64,000 nucleotides of DNA from Brevundimonas sp. MF30-B. Its GTDB lineage: Bacteria; Pseudomonadota; Alphaproteobacteria; Caulobacterales; Caulobacteraceae. Within the stretch, counting starts at the first letter, position 1. Every line of letters begins with the position of its first letter. Under the pieces are notes generated by a model. That model searched no databases and had not been told where the DNA came from. It saw only the letters and a list, made by a program, of their open reading frames with translations. Shown piece after piece: positions 9,794 to 17,303 of the stretch. The DNA is taken from NCBI RefSeq assembly GCF_004683885.1, contig NZ_CP038440.1, positions 468,001 through 532,000 of the forward strand, read 5' to 3'. Made by a program: the position numbers and the translations under genes.

Positions 9794-10357
9794 ATGCTGA
9801 AGATTCGTCTGGCCCGCGGCGGCGCCAAGAAGCGCCCCTACTACCACATCGTCGTCGCCGACTCGCACTCGCCGCGCGACGGCAAGTTCATTGAGAAGGT
9901 CGGCAGCTACAACCCGATGCTGCCCAAGGACGGCGACAAGCCGCGCATCGCCCTGAAGGCCGACCGCATCGCCGAGTGGCTCGGCAAGGGCGCCCAGCCC
10001 ACCGACCGCGTCGCGCGCTTCATCAGCCAGTCGCAGGACGAAGCCCTGGTCGGCAAGGTGAACTGGACCCAGTCCAACAACCCAAACAAGGCCCAGCCGG
10101 GCAAGAAGGCTCAGGAACGCGCCGCCGAGCGCGCCCAGCGCGAAGCCGACCGCGCCGAAGCCGAAGCCGCCGCCAAGGTGGAAGCCGCCGAAGCCGCCGA
10201 GCGCGCCAAGGCTGAAGCCGCCGCCGCCGCTGAAGAAGCCAAGAACGCCCCGGCTGCTGAAGACGCTCCGGCTGAAGACGCCCCCGCCGAGGAAGCCGCC
10301 GCTGAAGAGGCTCCGGCCGCTGAAGACGCCCCGGCTGAAGACAAGGCCGAGGGCTGA
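9794..10357 (+). CDS. rpsP: 30S ribosomal protein S16 with long Ala/Glu-rich tail
   Basis: Residues 1-85 are ordinary bS16 ([20 protein letters not shown]). The protein is then extended to 187 residues by a charged segment (Arg/Ala/Glu, probably helical) and a low-complexity Ala-Pro-Glu-Asp tail made of [14 protein letters not shown] units. S16 is normally about 80-100 residues, so more than half of this protein is tail. Alphaproteobacteria often carry shorter tails of this type. Probably cotranscribed with ffh. A terminator follows at 10397-10430, before rimM. Confidence 0.95.
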   Translation: MLKIRLARGGAKKRPYYHIVVADSHSPRDGKFIEKVGSYNPMLPKDGDKPRIALKADRIAEWLGKGAQPTDRVARFISQSQDEALVGKVNWTQSNNPNKAQPGKKAQERAAERAQREADRAEAEAAAKVEAAEAAERAKAEAAAAAEEAKNAPAAEDAPAEDAPAEEAAAEEAPAAEDAPAEDKAEG

Positions 10358-10396
10358 TCCCTTCGCGGCGTCCGGTTTTGACCGGATCGGATATGG

Positions 10397-10430
10397 AAAG
10401 CAGCGTCCTCACGGGCGCTGCTTTTCTGTT
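10397..10430 (+). terminator. Rho-independent terminator or attenuator between rpsP and rimM
   Basis: A 9-bp stem (10397-10405 with 10416-10424, aaagcagcg/cgctgcttt) with a 10-base loop followed by a T-rich stretch. It sits 40 bases after the rpsP stop and 30 before rimM, so part of the ffh-rpsP transcript should stop here and rimM would receive less transcription. Confidence 0.75.
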
Positions 10431-10459
10431 ATGGGCGGGCAGGAACTGCGGAGAGCGGC

Positions 10460-10987
10460 ATGGCCGGCGATGACAGACTGATCCTGGTGGGCCAAGTGGC
10501 CGGCGGCTTCGGCGTGAAGGGCGAGGTGCGGATCACCGCCTACACCGCCGACCCGCTGGCGCTGACGGCGTACGGCCCCCTGTTGCGCGCCGACGGCTCG
10601 CCCGGCCTGACCCTGACCTCGGCCCGGCCCGACAAGAACGGCGTCGTCGGCCGCGCCCGCGAGATCGCCACCAAGGAGGAGGCCGACGCCCTGCGCGGGT
10701 TGAAGCTGCACGTGCCGCGCGACCGCTTTCCCGAGCCCGACGAGGACGAATTCTATCTCGCCGATCTGGTGGGCGTCGAAGCGCGCGACCCCGACGACGC
10801 CGCGCTGGGCGTGGTGAAGTCGGTTCAGAACTTCGGCGCCTCGGACATGCTGGAAATCGCCCCCGCGACCGGCGGCCCGACCTGGTATCTGCCCTTCACC
10901 CGCGAGGCCGTGCCCGAACTGCACCTGACCGCCGGCTGGCTGCGCGCCGTGCGCCCGACCGAGGTGGGCGAGCGCGAGCCGGACTGA
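10460..10987 (+). CDS. rimM: 16S rRNA processing/30S maturation protein RimM
   Basis: Assembly factor that binds S19 and helps mature the 30S head. The N-terminal RimM barrel starts VGQVAGGFGVKGEVRI and is followed by a PRC-barrel domain (EDEFYLADLVGVEA ... TWYLPFTREAVPEL). 175 residues, usual size. In most alphaproteobacteria trmD and rplS follow directly; here the next gene is an unrelated convergent lipoprotein only 2 bases away, and trmD-rplS lie at 33.7-34.8 kb on the other strand. Confidence 0.95.
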   Translation: MAGDDRLILVGQVAGGFGVKGEVRITAYTADPLALTAYGPLLRADGSPGLTLTSARPDKNGVVGRAREIATKEEADALRGLKLHVPRDRFPEPDEDEFYLADLVGVEARDPDDAALGVVKSVQNFGASDMLEIAPATGGPTWYLPFTREAVPELHLTAGWLRAVRPTEVGEREPD

Positions 10988-10989
10988 GC

Positions 10990-11385
10990 CTAGGGCCTCT
11001 GGCGAGACGGCAGGGCCTCGACTTCCGCCTCGGTCAACTGGCGGCGCACGACCGCGCGGCACGGCTCGGCTCCCGCGCCGATGACGACCCAGTCGTCAAC
11101 GCAGACGCGATTGCCGCCCCCGGCCTGAGGTCGGATGACGATGGCGTTGACGAAATCCAAATCTCGACAAAAGCCTGAAGTGTCCAGTTGGAAAACATTG
11201 CGCGACAGGTCGCGGATGTAGATGCTCTGGCTGTCGCCGGAACGGAAGTTGCGAACGAAATCGGTGCGGAAGCACGCTCTCGGTTCGCCTATCACATCCT
11301 CGCTCGACAGGCTGGGCGAGAGCGGCGCGCACCCGGCCAGGCCCGCCATCGTGGCTATCACTGTAAGAAGCGGTATCGATCGCAT
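10990..11385 (-). CDS. Small lipoprotein, probably DUF6491 family
   Basis: 131 residues with a lipoprotein signal peptide (MRSIPLLTVIATMAGLAGC; lipobox LAGC with Cys19). The mature part contains CFRTDFVRNFRSGDSQSIYI and a second pair of Cys, resembling DUF6491 proteins of Caulobacterales and Sphingomonadales. Function unknown; expected to sit on the periplasmic face of a membrane. It lies tail-to-tail with rimM at one end of the apparent inversion described in the findings. Confidence 0.7.
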   Translation of the reverse strand: MRSIPLLTVIATMAGLAGCAPLSPSLSSEDVIGEPRACFRTDFVRNFRSGDSQSIYIRDLSRNVFQLDTSGFCRDLDFVNAIVIRPQAGGGNRVCVDDWVVIGAGAEPCRAVVRRQLTEAEVEALPSRQRP

Positions 11386-11418
11386 GGTCGGCTTCCCTGA
11401 CTGTCCCCTGCCGCAAAC

Positions 11419-13221
11419 TTAAGCCTCGTCTAGGCCATCAGGTTGCGCAAGAGGCCGCATCCGAAAGCGGAGCGGATTAAGCCGAGCGGCCTGATCAACA
11501 GTGAGCGGCGACGGCGCGCCGACAATCCGCGCGGCGATATGCTCGGCCAGCAGCGGCGCCACGCAGAAGCCTCGGGACCCCAGGCCACCCAGAACGTGCA
11601 GACCGGCTTCGATCTCACCGCAGAGGGGCAGTCGATCCGGCGTCGTGGCCCTGACGGCGGCGCGGGCGGAAGACTCGGCGGCGGAGACCCGATCGGCCTT
11701 GCCGGGCATTCGCGCCTGCAGAGCCGCCAGGTTTCGCGCGGAGTCTTCCGCGCGGACCGTCGTGTCGGTCTCGCCTCGATCATGGGTGGCCCCAAACAGC
11801 ATCAGCCGTCCGTCAGACACGCCATATCCGCCCCAGGCGGCGGCGAAGGGCGCACCGTCGGTAGCGACCCAGTCCGCTTGTCCTCGCACCGGGCTCAAAG
11901 GCGCCTCCGACCACAGGCCTTGGACGCCCCATCCACCGGCCAGAACGAGGTGATCCGCCGCCGCAATCGCCTCGCCGCCGGCGTCGATCAGCGCCCACAG
12001 GTCGCCCCTTCGCTCCACCCTTGCGATGTGCGCGGTGATGCGTGCCGTGCTTTCCAGCCATGATTGGCGAATGACGGAGGGCCGGACGGCCAGCGCTCCG
12101 GACATCAGCAGCGCGCCGGGAAGATCAGCTTCCTGCAGGCGCGACGCGACCTCCGCGCTCTCAAGCCGGTTCATTGCGCCGACCGGCCACACGGCCTGCT
12201 GGGCGATGTGATCGTACCGCCTGGCGTCCCGGTCGGCCGCCTCCATCTGGACAACGCCTTCCACGGCTACGGCGTCAGGCAGGTCGAGATAGAGACGTCT
12301 CGCCCGCTCCAAGACCGCGGCGTAGAGGGCCGCCAGCACCGCATCCCCTGCATCGAGCCGCGGGGTCGCCAGCGCCAGCGGAAAACCCGAAGCCAGGTCG
12401 GACGCCCCATCTTCGACCACGGTCACGGCGACCCCTTCGGCGCCCAGGGCGCGCGCAACGGCGGCGCCGCCGACGCCAGCGCCCAACACCAGGGCCGAGG
12501 GTGCTGCGGTTGCAGACGCCGCGCCAGGCAGGCGCGCCTCCAGCCGCTCGCGCTTGCGGCCATGACCCGGGCGCTTCTCCACCTCAAAGCCACGGGCCGC
12601 GAGCGCGCGCCGCACATGACCCGCGACGGTGAAGGTTGACAGGCGCGCCCCTGCGGCCGAGCGGACGGCGACGCCGTCCATCACGGCCTCGGACCACATG
12701 GCGGGATTGAGCGCCGGCGAGAATCCGTCGAGGAACCAGGCGTCCGCCCGGCCCGTCCATTGGCTCAAAGCGGTTTCGACCTCGCCGATGAACAGGTCCA
12801 GCACCGCGTCGAACTGGGGCAGGTCCAGGCGGTGCAGGCCGGGCGTGCTCTCGGGCCACGCCGCCAGCAGGGCCTCTGCGGCGGGCGCAATCTCGGGCCA
12901 GGCGGTCAGCGCGCGGCGCGCCTCGTCACGCGACAGCGGATAGGCCTCGATCGAAAAGACATTCAGTCGCGCGCCCGCCGGGCGGCTGTCTCTCCACAGC
13001 GTCAGCAGGGCGGCGATATTCAGACCGGTGCCGAAGCCCAGTTCGCCCACCACGAAGCGGCGCCGGCCGGCCCAGGCGTCGGGCAGGCCGCAACCGGCCA
13101 GGAAGACCGCGCGGCTTTCCGCCAGGCCGTCGTCCTTGGAGAAATAGACGTCGCCGAACCGGCCCGAGCGGGGCTCGCCCTCAAGGCTCCAGTCCAGGCG
13201 GGGATCGGTGTCGATGGTCAC
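11419..13221 (-). CDS. mnmC: Bifunctional tRNA mnm5s2U biosynthesis protein MnmC
   Basis: Completes 5-methylaminomethyl-2-thiouridine at tRNA wobble position 34. The N-terminal methyltransferase domain has GELGFGTGLNI and DAWFLDGFSPALNPAMW; the C-terminal FAD-dependent demodification domain starts at about residue 245 with VLGAGVGGAAVARALG. 600 residues, normal for the fused form. GTG start at 13219-13221. Its partner proteins MnmG and MnmE, which make the precursor, are encoded at 55-58 kb of this window. Confidence 0.93.
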   Translation of the reverse strand: MTIDTDPRLDWSLEGEPRSGRFGDVYFSKDDGLAESRAVFLAGCGLPDAWAGRRRFVVGELGFGTGLNIAALLTLWRDSRPAGARLNVFSIEAYPLSRDEARRALTAWPEIAPAAEALLAAWPESTPGLHRLDLPQFDAVLDLFIGEVETALSQWTGRADAWFLDGFSPALNPAMWSEAVMDGVAVRSAAGARLSTFTVAGHVRRALAARGFEVEKRPGHGRKRERLEARLPGAASATAAPSALVLGAGVGGAAVARALGAEGVAVTVVEDGASDLASGFPLALATPRLDAGDAVLAALYAAVLERARRLYLDLPDAVAVEGVVQMEAADRDARRYDHIAQQAVWPVGAMNRLESAEVASRLQEADLPGALLMSGALAVRPSVIRQSWLESTARITAHIARVERRGDLWALIDAGGEAIAAADHLVLAGGWGVQGLWSEAPLSPVRGQADWVATDGAPFAAAWGGYGVSDGRLMLFGATHDRGETDTTVRAEDSARNLAALQARMPGKADRVSAAESSARAAVRATTPDRLPLCGEIEAGLHVLGGLGSRGFCVAPLLAEHIAARIVGAPSPLTVDQAARLNPLRFRMRPLAQPDGLDEA

Positions 13222-13255
13222 AGGCGCTTCTAGGGCCGAACCGACCTTGCGCGCA

Positions 13256-13290
13256 CGAAAAAAGGGGCCGCCCGAGGGCGACCCCTTTCC
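13256..13290 (-). terminator. Terminator of the first Ala-rich lipoprotein gene
   Basis: On the minus strand a GC-rich hairpin (13261-13267 with 13282-13288, aaagggg/ccccttt, continued by gccc/gggc) is followed by six T residues. It lies about 45 bases past the lipoprotein stop and just before the mnmC start. Confidence 0.8.
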
Positions 13291-13333
13291 GTCATCCCGG
13301 CGAACCGGGACGAACCGTCAAAAGACCGAAGTC

Positions 13334-13618
13334 TTAGTGAGCGGCGGCCGGAGCCGGAGCAGCAGCCGGAGCTTCCGTGGTGGCCGGAGCAACGGTGCCG
13401 TCAGCAGCCGGAGCGGCGGCGGCGGCGGCCGAAGCTTCGCCAGCGGCGGCAGCGGCGTCGGTGGCGGCGGCGTCGGCGGTGGCGGCGGCGTCAGCGGCGG
13501 TGTCGGCAGCGGCCGAAGCGTCGGCGGCGGCGTCGGTCGCGGTGTCTTCGGCGGCCGGTTGGCAAGCGGCCAGGGCCAGAGCGGCGGCCGAGGCGGCGAT
13601 CAGAGCGGTGATGCGCAT
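13334..13618 (-). CDS. Alanine-rich lipoprotein A
   Basis: 94 residues from the ATG at 13616-13618 (MRITALIAASAAALALAAC), preceded by an AAGGA ribosome-binding site 6 bases upstream. The lipobox LAAC puts the lipid on Cys19. The mature chain is almost only Ala, Asp, Thr, Glu and Pro (DTAADAAATADAAATDAAAA). No catalytic motif. It is a paralogue of the next gene upstream; the two form a tandem pair. Such chains could be periplasmic spacers or entericidin-like stress lipoproteins, but the function is not known. Confidence 0.7.
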   Translation of the reverse strand: MRITALIAASAAALALAACQPAAEDTATDAAADASAAADTAADAAATADAAATDAAAAAGEASAAAAAAPAADGTVAPATTEAPAAAPAPAAAH

Positions 13619-13735
13619 GGTTTTGTCCTTCAGAAGGGAAATGGCGGGGTCATGAACCCCCGCTGAGGACAGATAACGGGATCGTGAGCGAAACCGCAAG
13701 CGAATTCTCACAGCTTCGTGATCGATTGCGGTGAA

Positions 13736-13769
13736 CACGCGAGGCGGGCGTCTGCGCCCGCCTCGCGTG
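13736..13769. terminator. Perfect 15-bp hairpin between the two lipoprotein genes
   Basis: Arms 13736-13750 and 13755-13769 are exactly complementary with a 4-base loop. It lies 8 bases past the stop of lipoprotein B. The T content after it is poor on both strands, so it may work as a transcript 3'-end stabiliser rather than a classical terminator. Confidence 0.6.
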
Positions 13770-13776
13770 TGTCGAT

Positions 13777-14043
13777 TTATTGCGCCGGAGCCGGGGCGGG
13801 AGCGTCGGCTGGCGGCGTGGTGCCGGCGGCGACGGCGGCGTCGGTCGCTTCAGCCGCGGCGGCGTCCGCCGAGGCTGCGGCCGAGCCGGCGGCTTCCGCG
13901 GCCTGATCGGCGGCGACCGCAGCGGTGTCGGCGGCCGCGTCAGCGGTGGTGTCTGCGGCCGTGGTGTCGGCCGGCTGCTGGCAGGCGGCGACCGAGAGAG
14001 CGGCCACGCCGGCGGCGGCGGTGATCAGCGTACGGATCTTCAT
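13777..14043 (-). CDS. Alanine-rich lipoprotein B
   Basis: 88 residues starting MKIRTLITAAAGVAALSVAAC; lipobox VAAC. The mature chain, like its neighbour, is Ala/Asp/Thr-rich (TTADAAADTAAVAADQAA) and ends in a Pro-Ala tail, which may reach into the periplasm. The shared signal-peptide style, composition and tandem arrangement point to duplication. Its Shine-Dalgarno sequence (aggggtaag, 4 bases before ATG) is buried in a 5'-leader hairpin, annotated separately. Confidence 0.7.
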   Translation of the reverse strand: MKIRTLITAAAGVAALSVAACQQPADTTAADTTADAAADTAAVAADQAAEAAGSAAASADAAAAEATDAAVAAGTTPPADAPAPAPAQ

Positions 14044-14048
14044 GTGTC

Positions 14049-14098
14049 TTACCCCTGTCTGTCAGTCGGGCCGATCCCGACAAGCTTTACAGGGGTAA
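14049..14098 (-). promoter_or_regulatory. 5'-leader hairpin hiding the Shine-Dalgarno site of lipoprotein B
   Basis: On the minus strand the leader contains uuaccccugu (14098-14089) and acagggguaa (14058-14049), perfectly complementary over 10 bp, with an inner 6-bp hairpin gucggg/cccgac (14081-14065). The second arm is the Shine-Dalgarno site itself, ending 5 bases before the ATG at 14043. Pairing would block ribosome access, as in RNA thermometers or sRNA-controlled leaders. What opens it is unknown. Confidence 0.6.
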
Positions 14099-14134
14099 CG
14101 CGGCCGTGAGCCGATGTGCAAGTCTCGGCTTGGT

Positions 14135-14707
14135 TCAGCGGGTGGCGCCGGGCCGCCATTTCACGTCCCCGGCGCCGTTGGCATTGGCGCGGCGGGCGGC
14201 GACGAACAGGTGGTCCGACAGGCGGTTGAGATAGCGTACCGCCTCCGGGTTCAGCTCCGCCCCGGTCTCGACGAGGGCGACCGCCTCGCGCTCGGCGCGG
14301 CGACAGACGGTGCGCGCCAGATGCAGGTGCGCCGACAGGGGCGCGCCGCCCGGCAAGATGAAGCTGTCGAGCGCCTTCAGGCTCTCGTTCATCCAGTCGA
14401 TCTCCTGCTCCAGCCGTTCGACCTGCGAGGCGACGATGCGCAACGCCTCCCAGGCGGGCGGCGGATCCAACGGCGTCGCCAGATCGGCTCCGAGGTCGAA
14501 GAGCTCGTTCTGGATGCGAGCCAGCATGGCGTCGATGCGGTCGTTCTGGCCCGAATGCAGGCGAGCGACGCCCAGGACGGCGTTCAGCTCGTCGACCGTG
14601 CCATAGGCGGCGACGCGAGAGTCGGTCTTGGAGGTCTCGGCGCCTGAGGCCAGGCGGGTGCGGCCGCCGTCGCCAGTCCGGGTGTAGATCTTGTTCAGCA
14701 CCACCAT
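14135..14707 (-). CDS. ATP:cob(I)alamin adenosyltransferase, PduO type
   Basis: Transfers adenosyl from ATP to cob(I)alamin to make adenosylcobalamin. The N-terminal signature TRTGDGGRTRLASGAETSK and the VAAYGTVDELNAVLG segment are the family's ATP-binding region; the C-terminal RYLNRLSDHLFVAARRAN forms the rest of the active site. 190 residues, usual size. ATG at 14705-14707. It is 4 bases downstream of the HIG1 gene and probably cotranscribed. Confidence 0.92.
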   Translation of the reverse strand: MVVLNKIYTRTGDGGRTRLASGAETSKTDSRVAAYGTVDELNAVLGVARLHSGQNDRIDAMLARIQNELFDLGADLATPLDPPPAWEALRIVASQVERLEQEIDWMNESLKALDSFILPGGAPLSAHLHLARTVCRRAEREAVALVETGAELNPEAVRYLNRLSDHLFVAARRANANGAGDVKWRPGATR

Positions 14708-14711
14708 CGCA

Positions 14712-14915
14712 TCAGGCTCCGTGCGTGGATTTCCACCAGAAGCCGATCAGCAGCAGGACGACCGCCACCGCCTGCAGCAGCACTCGCAGCCGCATGATCT
14801 TGTTGGACCGCGAGCGGGCCAGGTCGCCCCCGCGATACAAGGTGTAGAGGCCATAGAAAAGGGTGATGGCCACCGCCGCCACAGCCGCCAGGATCAGGAT
14901 GTCAAAGACGCTCAT
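14712..14915 (-). CDS. Twin-transmembrane HIG1-domain protein
   Basis: 67 residues with two membrane helices (residues about 4-25 and 47-62) joined by a basic loop containing SNKIMRLRVLLQAV, which matches the conserved loop of HIG1 (hypoxia-induced) proteins. In alphaproteobacteria HIG1 proteins associate with respiratory oxidases. First gene of a two-gene unit with the cobalamin adenosyltransferase, an arrangement I recall as common in the class. Confidence 0.72.
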   Translation of the reverse strand: MSVFDILILAAVAAVAITLFYGLYTLYRGGDLARSRSNKIMRLRVLLQAVAVVLLLIGFWWKSTHGA

Positions 14916-14967
14916 GGCTGTCTTCTAGGCTTGTGTCCGCCCTTGCGCCAGCAGTTCGCTCAGCAAG

Positions 14968-15016
14968 TGCGACTAATTCGCATTTATCCTTGACAGGGAG
15001 GGGGAGTCGCTATTGA
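14968..15016 (+). promoter_or_regulatory. Fur-box-like palindrome and promoter of the TonB receptor
   Basis: TGCGA-ctaat-TCGCA (14968-14982) is a perfect 5+5 inverted repeat in the 15-bp Fur style. Seven bases downstream are TTGACA (14989-14994) and, 16 bases on, TATTGA (15011-15016), a good -35/-10 pair, leaving a leader of about 30 bases. Iron-dependent repression is inferred from the gene type. Confidence 0.5.
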
Positions 15017-15050
15017 GAGGCGCTCGCAAGTATCTCTTTGGGGCGCCTTC

Positions 15051-17213
15051 ATGATCATCTCCTCCGTTCTCTCGCGCAAATCCGGCTGGTTGAGCGCGGT
15101 CGCCCTCAGCGCCGTGGCGTCTTCAGCCCTTGCATCGCCCGAAGAGACGGATCAGAGCCGCCAGCAGCAGGCCCACCAGGTGGCCGACGTGGTCGTCACC
15201 GCGGCCGGTTTCGAGCAGCGCATCCAGCAGGCGCCGGCCTCAATCAGCGTCGTTCCGCGCGCCGAGATCGAGGAGATGCGCGCGGTCTCCATCGCCGAAA
15301 TCCTGACCGCCGTCGAAGGCGTCGATGTCGGGGCGCCCGTCGGCAAGACTGGCGGCCAGACCATCAACATCCGCGGCATGGGCTCGGACTACACCTTGAT
15401 CCTGATCGACGGTCGCCGCCAGAACACGGCCGGCAGCGTTACGCCCAACGGCTTTGGCGAGACCGCGACCAGCTTCCTGCCGCCCGTCTCGGCCATCGAG
15501 CGGATCGAGGTCGTGCGCGGCCCGGTCTCGACCCTGTACGGCTCCGACGCCATGGGCGGCGTGGTCAACATCATCACCCGCAAGGTCGGCGATGTCTGGA
15601 CCGGCTCCGGCACGGCTCATTACACCCTGCAGGGTGATAACGAGTTCGGCGACATCCGCGGCGGCGACGTCTACCTCAGCGGCCCGCTGATCCGCGATCG
15701 CCTGGGCCTGACGCTACGTGCCTCTCGGTCCGAGCGCGAGGCGTCGAGCCTGACCTTCGAGAACGCGGTCGGGACCGATGCGCCCGTCACCGGTTTCGGG
15801 CGCAGCTCGACCGCCAACCGCATCTGGAGCGTCGGCGGCCGCCTGTCGGCGACCCCGCACCCCGATCACGACGTCTGGCTGGACGTCGATGTCGCGCGCC
15901 AGTGGTACGACAACCGCAACAGCGAGATGGGCACCGCCACCACCGCCGGCGGCTATGACAAATTCCTTGAGTTCAACCGCGACCAGGTCTCGCTGGCGCA
16001 CGACTGGCGCCTGCCGTTCGGCATGCTGGAGTCCAATGTGTCGCTGGGCCGCACCGAGACCGTTGGCCGGATCATCCCCAACGGCGTCGCCGGCGCTGGC
16101 GGTCCTCGCACCCTGGAGAGCGAGAACCGCATCTTCGACACCAAGCTGTTCTCGCAGTGGCGCAACCACACCTTCACCGTCGGCGGCCAGTACTGGGAAG
16201 CCGAGATGGTCGACGGCGTGGCGCCCGAGCGGTTCGAGCACACCCAGTGGGCCCTGTTCGCAGAGGACGAGTGGCGTTTCACCGACACCCTGGCCCTGAC
16301 CCTGGGCGCGCGTCACGACGACCACTCCAAGTTCGGCTCGCACTTCAGCCCGCGCGCCTATCTGGTGTGGAACGCGACCGACGCCTGGACTTTCAAGGGC
16401 GGCGTAAGCCAGGGCTTCAAGACGCCGCGGCTGGAGCAACTGGCGGAGGGCATCAACGGCTTCGGCCAGCAGGGCCGCCTGCCGCTTTTGGGCACGCCCA
16501 CGCTGAAGCCCGAGACCTCCACTTCGACAGAGATCGCCGCCTTTTATGACGCCGGCGGCCCGATCCGGGCCAGTCTTACGCTGTTTCACAACACCTTTGA
16601 GGACAAGATCGCCTCGGGCGTGCCAATCGCCAACTGCAGCTTCGGCCTGACGGCGGCGCAGTATGCGGCCGGGGGCTATCCGACCACGGGCTGCGCCGAC
16701 GTCGGCTTCTGGCCCACCTTCGCCACCTTTGGCCAGTCGGTGAACATCGACGAGGCCGAGACGCGCGGCGCCGAGGCTTCGATGCGCTGGCGCTTCGCCC
16801 CGGATTGGATGCTGCAGGCCAACTACACCTTCACAGAGAGCGAGCAGAAGTCGGGCGCCTCGGCCGGCCTGCCCTTGACCGACACGCCCGAGCATATGGT
16901 CAACGCCAATCTGCGCTGGCAGGCCACCGACCGCCTGGGCCTTTGGGTGCGCGGCGAATATCGGTCGGAGCGTTATCGCGGCGCGGGCGTGCCCCAGGAC
17001 GTCTGGGGCGACTACGAGGCCTATGGGCTGATGCACATCGGCGGCGCCTATGACGCGACCGACAACGTCACCTTTACTGCAGCCGTCTACAACGTGTTCG
17101 ACACCGACTTCGTGCAGCTGCTGCCGTACGGAACGCCGGTCGCCTACACGCCGAAGTACGCCAACAACCAGGAGCCTCGACGCCTGTGGGTTTCTGTGAC
17201 GGCGCGCTTCTGA
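15051..17213 (+). CDS. TonB-dependent outer-membrane receptor (FepA/CirA-like)
   Basis: 720 residues. Signal peptide ends near SALASPEE. The TonB box region reads ADVVVTAAGFEQ, followed by the plug domain (PASISVVPRAEIEEM ... INIRGMGSDYTLILIDGR ... IERIEVVRGPVSTLYGSDAMGGVVNIITR) and a 22-strand barrel ending in a terminal Phe (VSVTARF). The plug and barrel sequence resemble ferric-catecholate/colicin receptors, so a siderophore is the likely ligand; the exact one cannot be told. The Fur-like box upstream agrees with this. No ABC transporter genes are nearby. Confidence 0.9.
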   Translation: MIISSVLSRKSGWLSAVALSAVASSALASPEETDQSRQQQAHQVADVVVTAAGFEQRIQQAPASISVVPRAEIEEMRAVSIAEILTAVEGVDVGAPVGKTGGQTINIRGMGSDYTLILIDGRRQNTAGSVTPNGFGETATSFLPPVSAIERIEVVRGPVSTLYGSDAMGGVVNIITRKVGDVWTGSGTAHYTLQGDNEFGDIRGGDVYLSGPLIRDRLGLTLRASRSEREASSLTFENAVGTDAPVTGFGRSSTANRIWSVGGRLSATPHPDHDVWLDVDVARQWYDNRNSEMGTATTAGGYDKFLEFNRDQVSLAHDWRLPFGMLESNVSLGRTETVGRIIPNGVAGAGGPRTLESENRIFDTKLFSQWRNHTFTVGGQYWEAEMVDGVAPERFEHTQWALFAEDEWRFTDTLALTLGARHDDHSKFGSHFSPRAYLVWNATDAWTFKGGVSQGFKTPRLEQLAEGINGFGQQGRLPLLGTPTLKPETSTSTEIAAFYDAGGPIRASLTLFHNTFEDKIASGVPIANCSFGLTAAQYAAGGYPTTGCADVGFWPTFATFGQSVNIDEAETRGAEASMRWRFAPDWMLQANYTFTESEQKSGASAGLPLTDTPEHMVNANLRWQATDRLGLWVRGEYRSERYRGAGVPQDVWGDYEAYGLMHIGGAYDATDNVTFTAAVYNVFDTDFVQLLPYGTPVAYTPKYANNQEPRRLWVSVTARF

Positions 17214-17224
17214 AACGCGCGCGA

Positions 17225-17266
17225 GGTTGATCGACCAAAGTTTTTCAAAGGCACGGTTGATCAACC
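17225..17266 (+). promoter_or_regulatory. Duplicated palindromic operator GGTTGATCRACC
   Basis: Two copies of a 12-bp palindrome: GGTTGATCGACC (17225-17236, one mismatch) and GGTTGATCAACC (17255-17266, perfect), exactly 30 bp apart start to start. They lie just after the TonB receptor stop and end 37 bases before the next ATG. I do not recognise the regulator; the site lacks the spacer of an FNR/FixK site. Confidence 0.55.
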
Positions 17267-17303
17267 TTTACCCTGTATGGGTCCTTCTTAGATCGGGGGA
17301 TCC

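Noticed and set aside
13377-13655. Alanine-rich open frames on the plus strand over the lipoproteins
   Set aside because: Mirror of the alanine codons (GCC/GGC) of the real minus-strand genes; no signal peptide or ribosome-binding site.
13334-14043. Repeat-like GC-rich triplet runs considered as a DNA repeat array
   Set aside because: The periodicity comes from Ala/Asp codons of two lipoprotein genes.
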